The position numbers and the translations under genes were made by a program. This document shows positions 5,732 through 7,153 of a stretch of DNA of 7,153 nucleotides, piece by piece. The notes beneath the pieces were generated by a model, which was not told where the DNA came from, searched no databases, and saw nothing but the letters and a program-made list of their open reading frames with translations. Each line of letters starts with the position of its first letter. Position 1 is the stretch's first letter. Location: contig PMDM01000387.1 of the NCBI GenBank assembly GCA_003155565.1, forward strand, positions 1-7,153, given 5' to 3'. Source of the DNA: Methylococcaceae bacterium. Lineage in GTDB: Bacteria > Pseudomonadota > Gammaproteobacteria > Methylococcales > Methylomonadaceae.

Positions 5732-6466
5732 ATGAACAAAGCAGTAAGAGAAAGAGGGATATTTGAGGCATTCGCCAAAGTAGTGCCATTCACAGTAGTA
5801 CCTGGCTCTATAGAAAGTAGAAAGGAACCAGAGCCAGATATCCTATGCCACATTGAAGGCCGCGGACAGGTAGGGTTCGAGTTAACGGAACTAATCGACC
5901 AAGCATATATGGATCGTCTTGGGGTGACGTTTTCAACAAAGCGGTACTTAGAAAACTATTGTGAACTAGAAACAGCTGATTTAGCTTTGTTTCGAGACAA
6001 ATACAGTGATGCACTTCTTCATTTCGAATATTCCCAAGAAACTAGCCTTAAAGAGCGTAAAGGAGCAGCAAAGAAAGCGTTCCCAAAGCTTCTCAATTTA
6101 CCTGATAATTCCGATAGCGAGTTTCTGAAATCCGATCCAGAATTAGCCCCAGTGCTGCAATGGGTACAAATTAACCGGGTTGGGTGTGTGGGACCCATTA
6201 TCGACGTTAGCTCTTTTGTTCGGCTCGGAGATCCGACAGATCAAGCGATAAGGAAAAAATTTTCAAAAAGTTATGAGTGCAATTATCCAATTGAATTGTT
6301 AGCGCACATCAATTGGGGGATAATGCCACATGAAGAAGTATGGAGAGCTTCAGCTGAAAAGGCTGCCTCAAAAATATCAGGCTCTCCCTTTAGAAAGCTA
6401 TGGGTGTTCGATTGTACTGACAACAGAATCAAATATGAGTTCGAGAAATTATCATCTCACCTCTAA
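5732..6466 (+). CDS. Accessory protein of unknown function, possible PD-(D/E)XK-like fold
   Basis: A 244-residue soluble protein without signal peptide or membrane segment. I do not recognise a named family. EPEPDILCHIEGRGQVGFEL (32-51) continuing TEL has the D-(x)n-E-x-T layout seen in many accessory proteins predicted to have a PD-(D/E)XK nuclease fold: D36 and E50 would be the acidic residues, but the usual Lys of E-x-K is Thr52, so activity is uncertain. Later parts include YPIELLAHINWG (185-196) and FRKLWVFDCTD (220-230), a terminal strand typical of such proteins. The ATG has GAGG (5719-5722) nine bases upstream. Early codons favour AGA, GGA, ATA and CTA, unlike metA or purM, which hints at transfer. 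A second gene follows after 19 nt, so the two are likely co-transcribed. Confidence 0.7.
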   Translation: MNKAVRERGIFEAFAKVVPFTVVPGSIESRKEPEPDILCHIEGRGQVGFELTELIDQAYMDRLGVTFSTKRYLENYCELETADLALFRDKYSDALLHFEYSQETSLKERKGAAKKAFPKLLNLPDNSDSEFLKSDPELAPVLQWVQINRVGCVGPIIDVSSFVRLGDPTDQAIRKKFSKSYECNYPIELLAHINWGIMPHEEVWRASAEKAASKISGSPFRKLWVFDCTDNRIKYEFEKLSSHL

Positions 6467-6485
6467 CAATGAGTTAGGGAGCACA

Positions 6486-7124
6486 ATGTTCCGCTATTTC
6501 ATCGGTTGTTTGATTGCGCTAATGGCGACGGGAGTTGCTACCGCCGCATCTGTGAAGGAAACCAAAGGAAACATCTACTACGTCGCAGACAATGGGAAAG
6601 TCCGTCAACTCACGACATCAGGTGTCGATAGCAGCCCACAACTTTCGCCCGATGGTAAAACCATCGCTTTTGTTCAGCGGCGGGAATCTGACGTTACTGA
6701 CCCAGATTACTCTCCCAGTGATATATGGTTGATGGATACGTCCGGTAAAAATCAAAGAGTAGTGGTAACAGCTCAGCCTTCCTCCGAACCCGAGGACGCT
6801 TTGTCCGGCCTTAACACGCCAACTTTTGCCCCAGACGGTAAATTGATCTATTTTATGAGTGCCGCCTGGGCAACATCGGGTGCCATTCATGTACTGGACG
6901 TAAGGACCGGGAAGACAAGGTTCTTAAGTCCCGGTAATGCACTCAAGATGGTTCCGTCGGGTGAGTACGCCGGACACTTGATTCTTTCGAAACACAAGTA
7001 CTTTGCGGGAGGCGGCTCTTACGATTTCTATTGGCTTGTCTCGCCGACAGGGGAAGAAGTCACGCCTATTGGGGACGGGAGCGCGGAAGAACAAGTTGAC
7101 GAATTTCTTCGTAAAAATCGGTAA
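6486..7124 (+). CDS. Exported PD40/TolB-type beta-propeller protein, short
   Basis: A 212-residue protein starting MFRYFIGCLIALMATGVATA, a Sec signal peptide with cleavage near residues 20-22. The mature part has TolB-like PD40 repeats: VRQLTTSGVDSSPQLSPDGKTIAFV (39-63), followed by SDIWLMDTSGK, then LNTPTFAPDGKLIYFM (109-124) followed by AIHVLDVRTGKTRFLS. Such repeats form propeller blades that bind proteins or peptides in the periplasm; full TolB has about 430 residues, so this is about half a propeller or a small standalone relative. The frame is open further upstream to an ATG at 6330, but that would lie inside the preceding gene; the ATG at 6486 has AGGGAG (6476-6481) and the signal peptide. 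The complete gene ends 29 nt before the window edge. Partner and function unknown. Confidence 0.8.
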   Translation: MFRYFIGCLIALMATGVATAASVKETKGNIYYVADNGKVRQLTTSGVDSSPQLSPDGKTIAFVQRRESDVTDPDYSPSDIWLMDTSGKNQRVVVTAQPSSEPEDALSGLNTPTFAPDGKLIYFMSAAWATSGAIHVLDVRTGKTRFLSPGNALKMVPSGEYAGHLILSKHKYFAGGGSYDFYWLVSPTGEEVTPIGDGSAEEQVDEFLRKNR

Positions 7125-7153
7125 CAAACAGCGAGTAGATACCATCTCTCCAA

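Larger units (their letters stand above)
5437..5766 (+). pseudogene. Possible broken reading frame in the purM downstream spacer
   Basis: A 41-codon frame opens with ATG at 5437 (MTKDLSMQNATDGVNTPSGK...) and stops at TAA 5560-5562. The same frame then stays open for 67 codons to TGA 5764-5766, reading through segments such as LYQFDKNHLANPNNP and QGLSAAIQARAPLW. This may be a gene remnant broken by one stop codon, or simply the translation of an intergenic repeat. The opposite strand also holds a 57-codon frame (5625 down to 5452) rich in Trp, Phe, Gly and Val. No good ribosome site is seen and I recognise neither product. Beyond this frame and three inverted repeats, the 364 nt between purM and the next gene show nothing else. 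Confidence 0.25.

Noticed and set aside
6460..6480. CTCTAAC and GTTAGGG around the junction of the last two genes, resembling integron attC ends
   Set aside because: The two boxes are only a few bases apart, with no central imperfect stem, and GTTAGGG does not fit the GTTRRRY end rule; no integrase is seen.
6330..6485. N-terminal extension of the propeller protein from the ATG at 6330
   Set aside because: It lies inside the preceding gene in another frame, while the ATG at 6486 has a ribosome site and begins a signal peptide.
5392..7138. Inverted 10-bp match CTACTCGCTG (5392-5401) and CAGCGAGTAG (7129-7138) flanking the accessory block
   Set aside because: Many 10-bp inverted matches are expected by chance in a window of this length; the flanks do not extend the match and no target duplication is seen.

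Overview
The window looks like chromosome from a gammaproteobacterium of middling GC content. The best-recognised proteins (a YjgR-type ATPase, a MetAS-type homoserine acyltransferase and PurM) read as proteobacterial. The dispersed GC-rich hairpins and the acidic DUF6763-like protein would suit a methanotroph-like lineage (Methylococcales), but that placement is inference and cannot be proven from this sequence.

Layout. (1) Positions 1-448, minus strand: the first 149 codons of a YjgR/HerA-like (DUF853) ATPase, cut by the left edge. (2) 449-699: a divergent control region with a perfect TATAAT inside a dyad, plus a 13-bp element repeated in opposite orientation close to the start of each divergent gene. 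(3) 700-3422, plus strand: a compact four-gene run with gaps of 14, 25 and 11 nt. It encodes a small acidic protein of unknown function, a P-loop NTPase of unknown function, homoserine O-succinyltransferase (methionine synthesis) and guanine deaminase (purine salvage). (4) 3423-3622: a spacer holding a dispersed-repeat-like sequence and a strong hairpin that probably ends the operon. (5) 3623-4180, minus strand: an exported protein with a beta-rich core and a Pro/Ala/Asn/Gln-rich tail, divergent from (6) purM (4324-5367), which uses a TTG start. (7) 5368-5731: instead of the frequently adjacent purN, a 364-nt spacer full of inverted repeats and a broken reading frame. (8) 5732-7124: a two-gene accessory-looking unit, first a protein with a D...E-x-T arrangement reminiscent of PD-(D/E)XK nuclease-fold proteins, then a short exported TolB/PD40-type beta-propeller protein.

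How the genes fit together. The operon joins methionine precursor synthesis to guanine deamination, with two uncharacterised proteins made first; the P-loop protein next to metA is the most interesting functional unknown. purM and guaD both belong to purine metabolism but are separately transcribed. The segment downstream of purM has features of a chromosomal site colonised by repeats and cargo genes. I do not see a complete mobile element, a CRISPR array, or any tRNA or rRNA gene.
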